64,000 nt of DNA. It comes from Pseudomonas prosekii (GTDB taxonomy: Bacteria > Pseudomonadota > Gammaproteobacteria > Pseudomonadales > Pseudomonadaceae). The position numbers were made by a program, and so were the translations under genes. Location: positions 434,001 through 498,000 of the forward strand of contig NZ_LT629762.1 in NCBI RefSeq assembly GCF_900105155.1. Reading direction: 5' to 3'. The notes beneath the pieces were generated by a model. It saw only the letters and a list, made by a program, of their open reading frames with translations, was not told the origin of the DNA and searched no databases. This document shows, one piece after another, positions 54,008-62,644 of the stretch (position 1 is the first letter of the stretch; every line of letters starts with the position of its first letter).

Positions 54008-54240
54008 CCCGTAGGAGCGAGGCTTGCCCGCGAAGGCGGTGTGTCAGCCAACATTGGTGTTGAACACGACCAGCCTCTGTGGGAGCAAGGCTTGCCCGCG
54101 AAAGCGGTGTGTCAGCCAACATAAATGTCGAACACGACGAGCCCCTGTAGGAGCAAGGCTTGCCCGCGAAGGCGTTGTGTCAGCCAACATTGGTGTTGGA
54201 TCTGACGGCCTCTTCGCGGGCAAGCCTCGCTCCTACAGGG
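54008..54240. repeat. REP array: three 68-bp direct repeats plus an inverted copy
   Basis: Direct units begin at 54011, 54079 and 54147 (period 68), each made of gtaggagcgaggcttgcccg-like sequence and a spacer ggtgtgtcagccaacattgg. The fourth half (cttcgcgggcaagcctcgct, 54212) is inverted. It fills most of the 428-base gap between the binding protein and the rhodanese gene; the rest of the gap holds a probable promoter for the binding protein. Confidence 0.9.
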
Positions 54241-54276
54241 TTATCGTTTTATGGCAGGTCATCGTTTATTGGCAGG

Positions 54277-54702
54277 TCAGCATTCGCAGCCAATCGCCCC
54301 GCTAACCGCGTCAACGCTTAGCGCAAACCCTTCATCCAGCCACCCGGTAACCCCGCCGATCATTTCCTTGACCGGGTAACCCAGCGCCGCGAGTTTGACT
54401 GCGGCTTTGTTTGCGCCGTTGCAATGCGGGCCGGCGCAATACACCACAAACAACGTGGACGCGGGATAAGCCGCCAGCGTCTGGGCGGTCATCAATCGCC
54501 CCGGAATGTTGATCGCCCCCGGCACGTGCCCGCGCTGGTAGGCCGATGGCCCGCGCGTATCCACCAGCACGAAATCCACCTCGCCAGCCTCCTGGCTGCC
54601 ATAGACGTCGGAACAATCGGTTTCAAACGTCAGACGATTGCTGAAATGCATGAGGGCAATCGCGGACGGGGCGGCGGGGATTTGGCGAACCAGACTGGTC
54701 AT
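54277..54702 (-). CDS. Rhodanese-like sulfurtransferase
   Basis: A 141-residue single-domain rhodanese. FVLVDTRGPSAYQRGHVPGA and the active loop CAGPHCNGANKAA with its catalytic Cys after VVY are visible; a second Cys in the loop and CEC at the C-terminus are extra thiols. The ATG at 54702 (MTSLVRQIPAA) is used. It is divergent from ftrA, a pairing often seen in Pseudomonas, and probably works in sulfur transfer or is controlled by FtrA. Confidence 0.88.
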   Translation of the reverse strand: MTSLVRQIPAAPSAIALMHFSNRLTFETDCSDVYGSQEAGEVDFVLVDTRGPSAYQRGHVPGAINIPGRLMTAQTLAAYPASTLFVVYCAGPHCNGANKAAVKLAALGYPVKEMIGGVTGWLDEGFALSVDAVSGAIGCEC

Positions 54703-54803
54703 GGTGTGTAGTCCTTGGTAGCGGTAGGTGTAGGCAAACTTTATCTGCCAGACACTTGCCGCTACAGTGGCGCACAAGACACTTACCGGGAAGTTTCCGC
54801 CAA

Positions 54804-55778
54804 ATGCCCAACACCCCAGGACTGGTCGCGATTCTGGCCTATGACGGCCTCTGCACATTCGAGTTCGGCATCGCCGTGGAGATCTTCGGCCTGACCCGGC
54901 CGGAGTTCGATTTCCCGTGGTACCAGCACCAGATCGTTGCCGTGGATGACGGGCCGATGCGCGCCATGGGTGGAATCCAGGTGCTGGCCGACGGCGGCAT
55001 GCCATTGCTTGAAACCGCGCGCACCATCATCGTCCCCGGTTGGCGCGACCGCCAGGCGCCGGTGCCAGAGGTGTTGCTGGTTGCGTTGCGCCAGGCACAT
55101 GCGCGCGGCGCGCGGTTGCTGTCGATCTGTTCAGGGGTGTTTGTGCTGGCGGCCACTGGCCTGCTCGACGGTCACCGCGCCACCACCCACTGGCGCTACA
55201 CCGGCGAATTGGCGGAACGTTTTCCGAACATTCTGGTGGACCCGGACGTGCTGTATGTCGATTCGGGCCAGTTGATCACCTCGGCCGGCAGCGCGGCGGG
55301 CATCGATGCTTGTTTGCATTTGGTGGCGCGCGACTTCGGCACGCAAGTCGCCAACTCGGTGGCGCGGCGCCTGGTGATGTCGCCGCAACGCACCGGCGGT
55401 CAGGCGCAGTTTATTCCGGCGCCGGTCAGCGCTTCGCCCCGCAGCGATTTGTCCCGGGTCATGCAATGGGCGCGCGAGCGTTTGCACCAACCGCTGGAAG
55501 TGCGCGACCTCGCCAGTGAAGCCGCGATGAGCGAACGCACCTTTCTGCGGCGTTTTACCGAGGCCAGCGGCCTGTCGCCGAAAACCTGGCTGCAACACCA
55601 ACGCCTGGCCCGAGCGCGGGAATTGCTCGAAAGCACCAGCGCCAACACCGAACAGATCGCCGAGCGCTGTGGCTACCGGTCCGTGGAAAGTTTTCGGGTG
55701 GCGTTTCGCAGCGTGGTCGGGGTGCCGCCGTCGGTGTATCGAGAGCGGTTCGGGCGGGAGGTCACGACGATTTCCTGA
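54804..55778 (+). CDS. ftrA: AraC/DJ-1-type transcriptional regulator FtrA
   Basis: A 324-residue GlxA-type regulator. Residues about 8-190 form a DJ-1/PfpI-like domain (VAILAYDGLCTFEFGIAVEI, with LLSICSGVFVLAAT holding the nucleophile-position Cys). A double helix-turn-helix AraC domain follows (about 225-320, LASEAAMSERTFLRRFTEAS, then QIAERCGYRSVESFRVAFRS). The ATG at 54804 is chosen over an upstream codon. It is likely to regulate the divergent rhodanese. Confidence 0.88.
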   Translation: MPNTPGLVAILAYDGLCTFEFGIAVEIFGLTRPEFDFPWYQHQIVAVDDGPMRAMGGIQVLADGGMPLLETARTIIVPGWRDRQAPVPEVLLVALRQAHARGARLLSICSGVFVLAATGLLDGHRATTHWRYTGELAERFPNILVDPDVLYVDSGQLITSAGSAAGIDACLHLVARDFGTQVANSVARRLVMSPQRTGGQAQFIPAPVSASPRSDLSRVMQWARERLHQPLEVRDLASEAAMSERTFLRRFTEASGLSPKTWLQHQRLARARELLESTSANTEQIAERCGYRSVESFRVAFRSVVGVPPSVYRERFGREVTTIS

Positions 55779-55799
55779 GGTGACCTTATTGGCCCAATC

Positions 55800-55861
55800 G
55801 CGAGCAGCTCACTCCTACAGAGTCAGCGCATTCCCGTGTAGGAGCGAGGCTTGCCCGCGAA
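55800..55861. repeat. REP pair
   Basis: Short left half (gcgagcagctcactcctaca) and right half gtaggagcgaggcttgcccg between ftrA and cobF. Confidence 0.6.
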
Positions 55862-55886
55862 CAGCCTCGCGCAGACACCTGAAGTT

Positions 55887-56642
55887 TCAAAGCTTGCGCA
55901 GCAAATACGTGTCCATGATCCAGCCATTCGCCAACCGCGCCGCTTTACGTACCCGCTCGATCTCCGGCGCGACGTCTTTGAGCTTGCCCGAGATGAGGAT
56001 TTCATCTGGCGTGCCGAGGTAGGCGCCCCAGTAAATCTGCGTCTCCGGATCCGCCACGTGATGGTAGGAATCTTCGGCATCAAGCATCACCACGACGCTG
56101 TCCGCCTCACTCACCTGCCCCGCCGCCAGTCGCCGGCCGGTGGTGATTTCAATCGAGCGGCCAATGCGGTTCAGCGGCACTTTGTGTTGCGCCGCCAACG
56201 CCTGGACGCTGGTGATGCCGGGGATCACTTCGAACTCGAAGGTGCAACGCCCGGCATCGAGGATTGATTGCAGGATGCGTACGGTGCTGTCGTACAACGC
56301 CGGGTCGCCCCACACCAGGAAACCGCCGCATTGGCCGTCGGACATTTCCTCGTTGATCAGCCGTTCGAAGGTGTTTTGCTTGGCCAGGTTCAGCTCCTCG
56401 ACGCTGGTCTTGTAGTCCACATCGCCACGCTCGCGCTCGGGGCTGTGGGCTTCGACAAAACGATAATCGTGATCGGTGATGTAGCGTTCGCAGATCTCGC
56501 GGCGCAGGTCGATCAACTTGTCTTTGCTCTGGCCCTTGTCCATGAGGAAAAACACGTCGGCGCGGTTCAGCGCTTTCACCGCTTGCATGGTTATGTAGTC
56601 CGGGTTGCCGGCGCCAATGCCGATGACCAGCAAGGTTTTCAT
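55887..56642 (-). CDS. cobF: Precorrin-6A synthase (deacetylating)
   Basis: A 251-residue SAM-dependent methyltransferase that methylates C-1 of precorrin-5 with loss of acetate in aerobic cobalamin synthesis. The tetrapyrrole-methylase glycine motif VIGIGAGNPDYITMQA is at the N-terminus and the second conserved loop GFLVWGDPALYDSTVRI is intact. The ATG at 56642 has GAAGGAG upstream and overlaps the previous gene's stop. It stands away from any cob cluster in this window. Confidence 0.93.
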   Translation of the reverse strand: MKTLLVIGIGAGNPDYITMQAVKALNRADVFFLMDKGQSKDKLIDLRREICERYITDHDYRFVEAHSPERERGDVDYKTSVEELNLAKQNTFERLINEEMSDGQCGGFLVWGDPALYDSTVRILQSILDAGRCTFEFEVIPGITSVQALAAQHKVPLNRIGRSIEITTGRRLAAGQVSEADSVVVMLDAEDSYHHVADPETQIYWGAYLGTPDEILISGKLKDVAPEIERVRKAARLANGWIMDTYLLRKL

Positions 56643-57214
56643 CAAATTGCTCCTTCAAAAGCAGTGCCCATCAAGCGTAGCCGCCAGCGCCCGGTGAAAC
56701 GCAATTCGAGCGCCGAGAGCGGCTCGACATCGATCAGGTGGGTCGCCGGGCTTTGCAGCACGTGCGCCAGTGCGGCGCGAATAACATAAGGATGAGTGAC
56801 CGCGATCACCTGGCCCGGTTGCGCCTCCAGCGTGGTAAGCCATGCCGCAACACGTGCGCCGAGTTGGTTTACCGACTCGCCACCGTGCGGCGCCGAATCC
56901 GCGTTGTCGAGCCAAGCGCTGAGCGCTTCAGGCTCATGCTTTTGCAGATCGCTGAGGCGCTGGCCCTGCCAACGACCGAAATCACAATCACGCAGGGCTT
57001 CGACGACTTGCGCATCGTTGCCATACAGCTCGGCGGTTTGCCGGGTCCGGGCCTCGGGGCCGCACAAGAGAATTGGTGCCACGTCGGATGCATCGCGACG
57101 GCAAGACTTCGCCGATTGCCAATCGATTTCCACCGATTCGTCCGTAGGAAAACGCGCGAGTTTCTGTGCGACGGTTCGGGCGTGGCAGATCAGGGTCAAA
57201 CGGGTCGCCTGCAC
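56642..57214 (-). CDS. Histidine phosphatase-family protein
   Basis: A 190-residue phosphoglycerate-mutase-like protein with GTG start. The usual RHG catalytic motif reads CHA (LTLICHART, His11 kept, Arg replaced by Cys and Gly by Ala). The second catalytic His (VTHPYVIRAAL) and PHGGESVNQLGARV are conserved. Coupling with cobF (TGATG overlap) suggests a role near cobalamin synthesis such as that of CobC, but the altered motif makes activity uncertain. Confidence 0.82.
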   Translation of the reverse strand: MQATRLTLICHARTVAQKLARFPTDESVEIDWQSAKSCRRDASDVAPILLCGPEARTRQTAELYGNDAQVVEALRDCDFGRWQGQRLSDLQKHEPEALSAWLDNADSAPHGGESVNQLGARVAAWLTTLEAQPGQVIAVTHPYVIRAALAHVLQSPATHLIDVEPLSALELRFTGRWRLRLMGTAFEGAI

Positions 57215-57530
57215 GGGTGATTACTCTTGATGGAAAACCAAACGGCAACACGCCGCCAACGATCGGGGGATTGTGCCGCAAGAAGTGCCCGCAACCCACA
57301 AACCTTTGGCAAATTCAGTGGCTGAAAGGATGATCTCCGACATGCCTATGGTCAATGTCCTACACGCTGTGTCGACATCTACGTAGCCCCCGGAACACGG
57401 GTGTTTGCTCCCATCTCATGCGCAAATCCGATTGCGTGAAAAATCCGCTAGACATGTAGCGTGTATTACATAAATACTGTTTTGGCGAATTGTGAAATAA
57501 AACCGACACACCCATCCAGCAGGAGCCCGG
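57215..57530. other. Intergenic region between cobF-phosphatase and RpiR operons
   Basis: A 316-base divergent promoter region. No cobalamin riboswitch core (the GCCGGGAGACC-type box is absent) and no REP. Near 57463 an imperfect palindrome gtattacataaatac and an AT-rich stretch to 57512 suggest the operator/promoter for the RpiR operon. Confidence 0.5.
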
Positions 57531-58385
57531 ATGCCGCCTCTCAGAGACTTGATCACCGATCCCGGCCTCGTATTGACGCCGTCGGAGCGCAAAGTCATCC
57601 GCGCCTTGCTCGACCAATACCCGCGTAACGGGTTGGGGCCGATGTCGCGTCTGGCCGAACATGCCGGTGTCAGCGATCCGACCATTGTGCGGCTGGTGAA
57701 GAAACTCGGTTTTGGTGGTTACGCTGAATTCCAGGACGCCCTGCTCAGCGACATGGACCACCGCTTACGCTCCCCCAGCGCCCTGCTGCAACCGCGCGCT
57801 CATTTGCAAAAAGACGATCCGTGGAGCCACTACCTGGCCGAGACGCATCGCTCGCTGATCGAAACCCAAGCCCTGACCCAACCCGAAGACGTGCGCATTC
57901 TGGTCGAATGGCTGCTCGACGTGCGCCATCAAGTGCATTGCTTCGGGGGGCGTTTCAGCAGTTTCCTCGCCAATTACCTGCTCAATCACCTGCGCCTGCT
58001 GCGCCCCGGCTGTTTTGCCATGGAAGACAACGCTCAGTTACCCGACCGTTTGTTCGATGTGCAGCGCCAGGACGTGGTGCTGGTGTTCGACTATCGGCGC
58101 TACCAGACCCAGGCCTTGCGCGTGGCCAGCGCGGCGAAAAACCGTTATGCCCGCGTTGTGCTGTTTACCGACATTTATGCGTCGCCGCTGCGCGAGATGG
58201 CCGACTTGATCATCAGCGCACCGGTGGAATCGGTTTCCGCGTTCGACAGCATGGTCCCGGCACTGGCGCAAATCGAGGCGTTGATCGCCTGCCTGACCTT
58301 GCGCAGCCCGGACCTCGCCGATCGGCTCGAAGGCATCGATGCCGTGCGCTCCGACTTCGATACCCATTTGCTTGAGGAAAAATAA
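57531..58385 (+). CDS. RpiR/MurR-family transcriptional regulator
   Basis: A 284-residue regulator. The N-terminal helix-turn-helix (about 30-60, GPMSRLAEHAGVSDPTIVRL) and the C-terminal SIS domain that usually binds a phosphosugar or related ligand (VHCFGGRFSSFLANYLLNHL, then VVLVFDYRRYQTQALRVASA) are clear. AGGAG precedes the ATG. It heads a co-oriented catabolic cluster (the next start follows after two bases), so the true ligand may be a metabolite of that pathway rather than a sugar. Confidence 0.92.
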   Translation: MPPLRDLITDPGLVLTPSERKVIRALLDQYPRNGLGPMSRLAEHAGVSDPTIVRLVKKLGFGGYAEFQDALLSDMDHRLRSPSALLQPRAHLQKDDPWSHYLAETHRSLIETQALTQPEDVRILVEWLLDVRHQVHCFGGRFSSFLANYLLNHLRLLRPGCFAMEDNAQLPDRLFDVQRQDVVLVFDYRRYQTQALRVASAAKNRYARVVLFTDIYASPLREMADLIISAPVESVSAFDSMVPALAQIEALIACLTLRSPDLADRLEGIDAVRSDFDTHLLEEK

Positions 58386-58387
58386 GG

Positions 58388-59032
58388 ATGTTGACGCTCC
58401 CTCACCGCTCGCCCCGCGACTTGCCGTTTGTCACCGACCACACCGCGCTATTGCTGGTCGACATGCAACGCGCCTGGCTCGAACCGCAGTTCGACCCGCA
58501 CCTCAACGAGCCTGACGCCGAGTATTTCCTCAGCCGCACGCGCCAGCAGGTGGTGCCCAATCAACAGCGCTTGCTCGAAGCCTTTCGCGGCGCGCGGCAG
58601 AACGTTTTGCACACCTTGATCGAAAGCCTCACCGCCGATGGCCGCGACCGCTCGCTGGACCACAAACTCTCGGACATGCATTTGCCCAAGGGCAGCCCGC
58701 AGGCGCAGGTGATTGAACAACTGACGCCGCAGGAAAACGAAATCGTCCTGCCGAAGACTTCTTCGGGGGTGTTCAACTCGACCAACATCGATTACGTGCT
58801 GCGCAATCTCGAAACGCGGCACTTGATCATTGCCGGCATCGTCACCGACCAATGCGTGGACATGGCGGTGCGCGACGCTGCCGACCGCGGCTATCTGGTG
58901 ACGCTGGTCGCCGACGCCTGCGCGACCTATACCGAGCAACGTCACCAGGCCTGCCTCAACGCGATCAAGGGTTATTGCTGGATTACCGACACACAAACCG
59001 TGCTCCGTCGTTTGCAGGAGATGCAGCCATGA
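58388..59032 (+). CDS. Cysteine hydrolase (isochorismatase family)
   Basis: A 214-residue isochorismatase-like amidase. The catalytic Asp (LLVDMQRAWLEPQ), Lys (IVLPKTSSGVFNSTNIDY) and Cys (IAGIVTDQCVDMAVRDAADR) triad is complete. Members hydrolyse amides, ureas or carbamates. It is translationally coupled to the next gene, a glutamine-synthetase-like ligase (ATGA). In this setting it may hydrolyse an amide made or used by that ligase. Confidence 0.9.
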   Translation: MLTLPHRSPRDLPFVTDHTALLLVDMQRAWLEPQFDPHLNEPDAEYFLSRTRQQVVPNQQRLLEAFRGARQNVLHTLIESLTADGRDRSLDHKLSDMHLPKGSPQAQVIEQLTPQENEIVLPKTSSGVFNSTNIDYVLRNLETRHLIIAGIVTDQCVDMAVRDAADRGYLVTLVADACATYTEQRHQACLNAIKGYCWITDTQTVLRRLQEMQP

Positions 59033-60360
59033 GCGCGCGCCTGTTGCCGGTGCCGATGACCACGATTGTCACCACCGACCTGATCGGCGTGACCCGTGGC
59101 CGCTCGTTTCCCAGCGATGAGCTGGAGCACTATCAAGCCGCCGGTTGCGGCTGGGTGCCGGCCAACAGCGCGCTGACCCCGCAAGATGTGATCGCCTCGA
59201 CCAACCCGTGGGGCGCTTATGGTGATTTGCGGCTGATTCCTGACCTGAGCAGCCGGGTGACCGTCAACAATGGCCCGGACGCCAACGCCCCGACGCTCGA
59301 TTTCATCCACGGCGACCTTTGCGAAACCGATGGCCGGCCGTGGAGCGCTTGCCCGCGCACGCTGCTGCGCAATGAAGTGGAACGTTATCGCGCCGAGCTC
59401 GGTTTGCAGGTCAACGCGGCGTTCGAACACGAGTTCAACCTCGCCAGCGGCGCTACCGAACACTTGGCATTTTCCCTTGAAGCGCAGCGCCAGGGCGCCG
59501 AGTTTGGCGGCTGGCTGCTCAGCGCACTGCGCGCGGGCGGCGTCGAACCGGAAATGTTCCTGCCGGAATACGGCAAGCATCAATACGAAATCACCTGCCG
59601 CCCGACCCTCGGCGTTGCTGCCGCCGACCGCGCGGTCAATGTGCGTGAAATCACCCGCGAGGTCGCCCGGCAAATGGGCCTTGACCTGAGTTTCGCGCCG
59701 AAAACCGCCGAAACTGCTGTGTGCAACGGCGTGCACTTGCACGTCAGCCTGCAGGACCTGGCCGGGCAACCGCTGCTGTACGACGCCGGCACCAGCAACG
59801 GCTTGTCGACGCTCGGCCAGCATTGGGCCGCCGGTGTGCTGCATTACTTGCCGGCACTGTGTGCGTTTACCGCGCCGACGCCGGTGTCCTACGAACGGTT
59901 GCAGCCGCATCACTGGAGCGCGTCGTACGCCTGCCTCGGCCAACGCAACCGGGAAGCGGCGTTACGGATTTGCCCGACAGTCAGCCTCGGCGGCAAATCG
60001 GTCGCGGCGCAGTACAACCTGGAATTTCGCGCGATGGACGCCACTGCCTCGCCACATCTGGCAATGGCCGCGCTGCTGATCGCCGGGCGCCTGGGCATTG
60101 AGCAACGCCTGGCACTGAACGCGATCACCGATGAAATCCCCGATGCCTTGAATGAGGAGCAACGCCAATCGCGCGGCATCGTCGCCCTGCCCGCTTCGTT
60201 GACCCAGGCGCTGGATTGCCTGCGCAACAGCGAGGCGCTGATCGAAGCCTTGCCGCAGGCCTTGCTCGACACCTATTTCGCCCTGAAAACCGAGGAATTG
60301 ACGCTGACGGAACAGCTCTCGCCCGCCGAACTTTGTGAGCACTATGCGCGCCTGTACTGA
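59029..60360 (+). CDS. Glutamine-synthetase-family gamma-glutamyl ligase
   Basis: A 443-residue GS-family protein of the PuuA/GlnA-III type. The metal/ATP motifs are visible: NAAFEHEFNLAS, EYGKHQYEITCRPTLG, CNGVHLHVSLQD (HxH motif) and AALRICPTVSLGGKSVAAQY, LEFRAMDATASPHLAMAAL. Length is close to PuuA (472), without the adenylylation Tyr of GlnA clearly present. It probably links glutamate to an amine rather than to ammonia. The ATG at 59029 overlaps the hydrolase stop. Confidence 0.9.
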   Translation: MSARLLPVPMTTIVTTDLIGVTRGRSFPSDELEHYQAAGCGWVPANSALTPQDVIASTNPWGAYGDLRLIPDLSSRVTVNNGPDANAPTLDFIHGDLCETDGRPWSACPRTLLRNEVERYRAELGLQVNAAFEHEFNLASGATEHLAFSLEAQRQGAEFGGWLLSALRAGGVEPEMFLPEYGKHQYEITCRPTLGVAAADRAVNVREITREVARQMGLDLSFAPKTAETAVCNGVHLHVSLQDLAGQPLLYDAGTSNGLSTLGQHWAAGVLHYLPALCAFTAPTPVSYERLQPHHWSASYACLGQRNREAALRICPTVSLGGKSVAAQYNLEFRAMDATASPHLAMAALLIAGRLGIEQRLALNAITDEIPDALNEEQRQSRGIVALPASLTQALDCLRNSEALIEALPQALLDTYFALKTEELTLTEQLSPAELCEHYARLY

Positions 60361-61096
60361 ATCCGTTGAACAGGGGCTTTACACCCGCCCCGCGTACACC
60401 TTGAGCCGGGAAGACTCCGAGCACCCGTTGATTCTGGTGTGCGAACACGCCAGCCGGTTTATCCCGCCGGCCCTGAATGACCTGGGCCTGAACGCCGAAG
60501 CCGCGCGCCAGCACATTGCCTGGGACATCGGCGCCCTGGCGCTGGCCGAACGTTTGGCCGAGACCCTCGGCGCGACCCTGCTGGCGGCGAACTATTCGCG
60601 TTTGCTGATCGACCTCAACCGCCCGCGCCATGCCCCGGACAGCATTCCCGGGCAAAGCGAAATCTACCAAGTGCCGGGTAACCAGCAACTCGATGAAGCG
60701 ACGCGCGAGCATCGTCGGCAGATGTTGTTCAAGCCGTTTCACACGCGCCTGCAAACCCTGATCGATGAGCGTGTGGCGCACGGTCGCCCGGTGCGGGTGG
60801 TGGGCATTCACAGTTTCACCCCGGTTTATTACGGACAGCAGCGGCCGCTGGAGGCCGGTGTGCTGTTCGGCGAAGCGCGGCAATACGCGCAAAACGTGCT
60901 CGACGGTCTGGCCCGACATCCGTTGAAAGTTGCAGGTAATCAGCCGTACAAAATCGACCCGTTGGGCGACATGACCGTGCCGGTGCACGGCGATGCTCGC
61001 GGCTTGCAAGCACTGTTGATCGAGGTGCGCAACGACCTGCTGCGCACGCCTGAAAACGTTGCTCGCTGGGCCGGATATCTGGCCCCGCTGCTGTAG
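60344..61096 (+). CDS. N-formylglutamate amidohydrolase family protein
   Basis: A 250-residue zinc amidohydrolase of the HutG2 type, which cleaves N-acyl glutamate (N-formylglutamate in histidine breakdown). LILVCEHASRFIPPALNDLG, ANYSRLLIDLNRPRHA and GIHSFTPVYYGQ are typical; the metal site is built from His and Asp in these blocks. It overlaps the end of the GS-like gene. No other hut genes are present, so it likely removes an acyl group from another glutamate derivative. Confidence 0.88.
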   Translation: MRACTESVEQGLYTRPAYTLSREDSEHPLILVCEHASRFIPPALNDLGLNAEAARQHIAWDIGALALAERLAETLGATLLAANYSRLLIDLNRPRHAPDSIPGQSEIYQVPGNQQLDEATREHRRQMLFKPFHTRLQTLIDERVAHGRPVRVVGIHSFTPVYYGQQRPLEAGVLFGEARQYAQNVLDGLARHPLKVAGNQPYKIDPLGDMTVPVHGDARGLQALLIEVRNDLLRTPENVARWAGYLAPLL

Positions 61097-61174
61097 GAAA
61101 AAGCTCTACATAAAAAAGCTCTGCCCGCATAAAAACTAAAAGTTGTCCGAACGACTGATAAGGAGAAACGCTTC

Positions 61175-62524
61175 ATGGAAATAGAAGAATTCGGCTACAA
61201 GCAGGAGTTGAAACGTAGCCTGACGCTCACGGACCTGGTGGTGTACGGGATGATCTTCATGATCCCGATCGCACCGTTTGGTGTGTATGGCTACGTCAAC
61301 GCCGAGGCGCCGGGGATGGTGCCGCTGGCGTACATCATCGGCATGATTGCGATGCTGTTCACCGCGCTCAGCTACGGCAGCATGGCCCGGGCTTTTCCTA
61401 TCGCCGGCTCGGTGTATTCCTACGCGCAACGCGGCTTGAATCAACATGTCGGGTTTATCGCCGGTTGGTTGATGCTGCTCGATTACCTGCTGATCCCGCC
61501 GCTGCTGTACGTCTACGCGGCGATGGCGCTGAATCATCTGTATCCGGATATTCCGAAAGTCGGCTTCATCCTCGCATTCCTGGTCAGCGCAACGTTTGTA
61601 AACCTGCGCGGCATCACTTTCACCGCGCGGATGAACATTGTGTTTCTGCTCGCGCAACTGGTGGTGCTGGGGATTTTCCTGTTCTACGCCTGGAACGCCC
61701 TGCACAACGGTGGCGGCAACGGCCAACTGACTCTGGCGCCGCTGTATAACCCGCAAACATTCAACTTCGCCCTGCTGATGCAAGCAGTGTCGATTGCGGT
61801 GTTGTCGTTCCTTGGCTTCGATGCGATTTCCACGCTCGCCGAAGAGATCAAGGGCGATCCGGGCCGCAGCGTCGGCAAAGCGGCGTTGATTACGCTGGTG
61901 GTGATGGGCGTGATTTTTGTCGTGCAAACCTGGATCGCCACCGACCTCGCGGCGGGCATGGGTTTCACCTCGGCGGACACTGCGTTTTATGAAATCGCCG
62001 AAATCGCCGCTGGCAGTTGGCTCGCAACGCTGACCGGCGTGGCCACCGCGCTGGCCTGGGGCGTGGCGGTCGCCATCACTTCGCAAGCGGCGGTGTCGCG
62101 GCTGCTGTTCGGCATGGCGCGCGACGGCAAACTGCCGAAGGTGCTGGCCAAAGTCCATCCGAAACACAACACGCCGTACATCAGCATTTATCTGGTGGCG
62201 GTGCTGTCGCTGGTGATCTGCTACTTGTTCATCAATTCGGTCGACACCCTGACCTCGCTGGTGAACTTCGGCGCGCTGAGCGGTTTCATGCTGCTGCACC
62301 TGACCGTGATCAATTACTACTGGCGCCGGCAGAAATCCGGCCAGGTGATTCGTCACCTGTTGTGCCCGGCAATCGGCTTCATCATCGTCGCGGCCATCAT
62401 GTACAACATGGGCGTTGATGCGCAGAAGCTTGGCTTGATCTGGATCGCGCTGGGTCTGGTCTATCTGTTCTTCCTCAACAAACTGGGCGCCAGCACAACG
62501 CTGCCGGACCCGAGCAACGTCTGA
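61175..62524 (+). CDS. APC-family amino-acid/amine permease
   Basis: A 449-residue transporter with 12 predicted helices. The first helix has DLVVYGMIFMIPIAPFGVYG, followed by AYIIGMIAMLFTALSYGSMA and AFPIAGSVYSYAQRGL, typical of the APC superfamily. AAGGAG precedes the ATG. As part of the RpiR-controlled cluster it is the likely uptake system for the pathway substrate, probably an amine or amino acid. Confidence 0.91.
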   Translation: MEIEEFGYKQELKRSLTLTDLVVYGMIFMIPIAPFGVYGYVNAEAPGMVPLAYIIGMIAMLFTALSYGSMARAFPIAGSVYSYAQRGLNQHVGFIAGWLMLLDYLLIPPLLYVYAAMALNHLYPDIPKVGFILAFLVSATFVNLRGITFTARMNIVFLLAQLVVLGIFLFYAWNALHNGGGNGQLTLAPLYNPQTFNFALLMQAVSIAVLSFLGFDAISTLAEEIKGDPGRSVGKAALITLVVMGVIFVVQTWIATDLAAGMGFTSADTAFYEIAEIAAGSWLATLTGVATALAWGVAVAITSQAAVSRLLFGMARDGKLPKVLAKVHPKHNTPYISIYLVAVLSLVICYLFINSVDTLTSLVNFGALSGFMLLHLTVINYYWRRQKSGQVIRHLLCPAIGFIIVAAIMYNMGVDAQKLGLIWIALGLVYLFFLNKLGASTTLPDPSNV

Positions 62525-62644
62525 CAATAAAAAGGGCGGCGTCTGACAACAAATCAGGCGACCGCTGCTTTAACGCGTGGAAACCGACAGTGATAGTCAG
62601 GTTCGGCGGAAAACCGTCGAACCCTTTGATACAGGAGTGCATCC

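Noticed and set aside
54008-54240. Possible CRISPR array with 68-bp period
   Set aside because: Spacers are repeated rather than unique and the repeat is a known REP type.
57215-57530. Cobalamin riboswitch before the cobF pair
   Set aside because: The conserved B12-box sequence and its flanking helices were not found on either strand.
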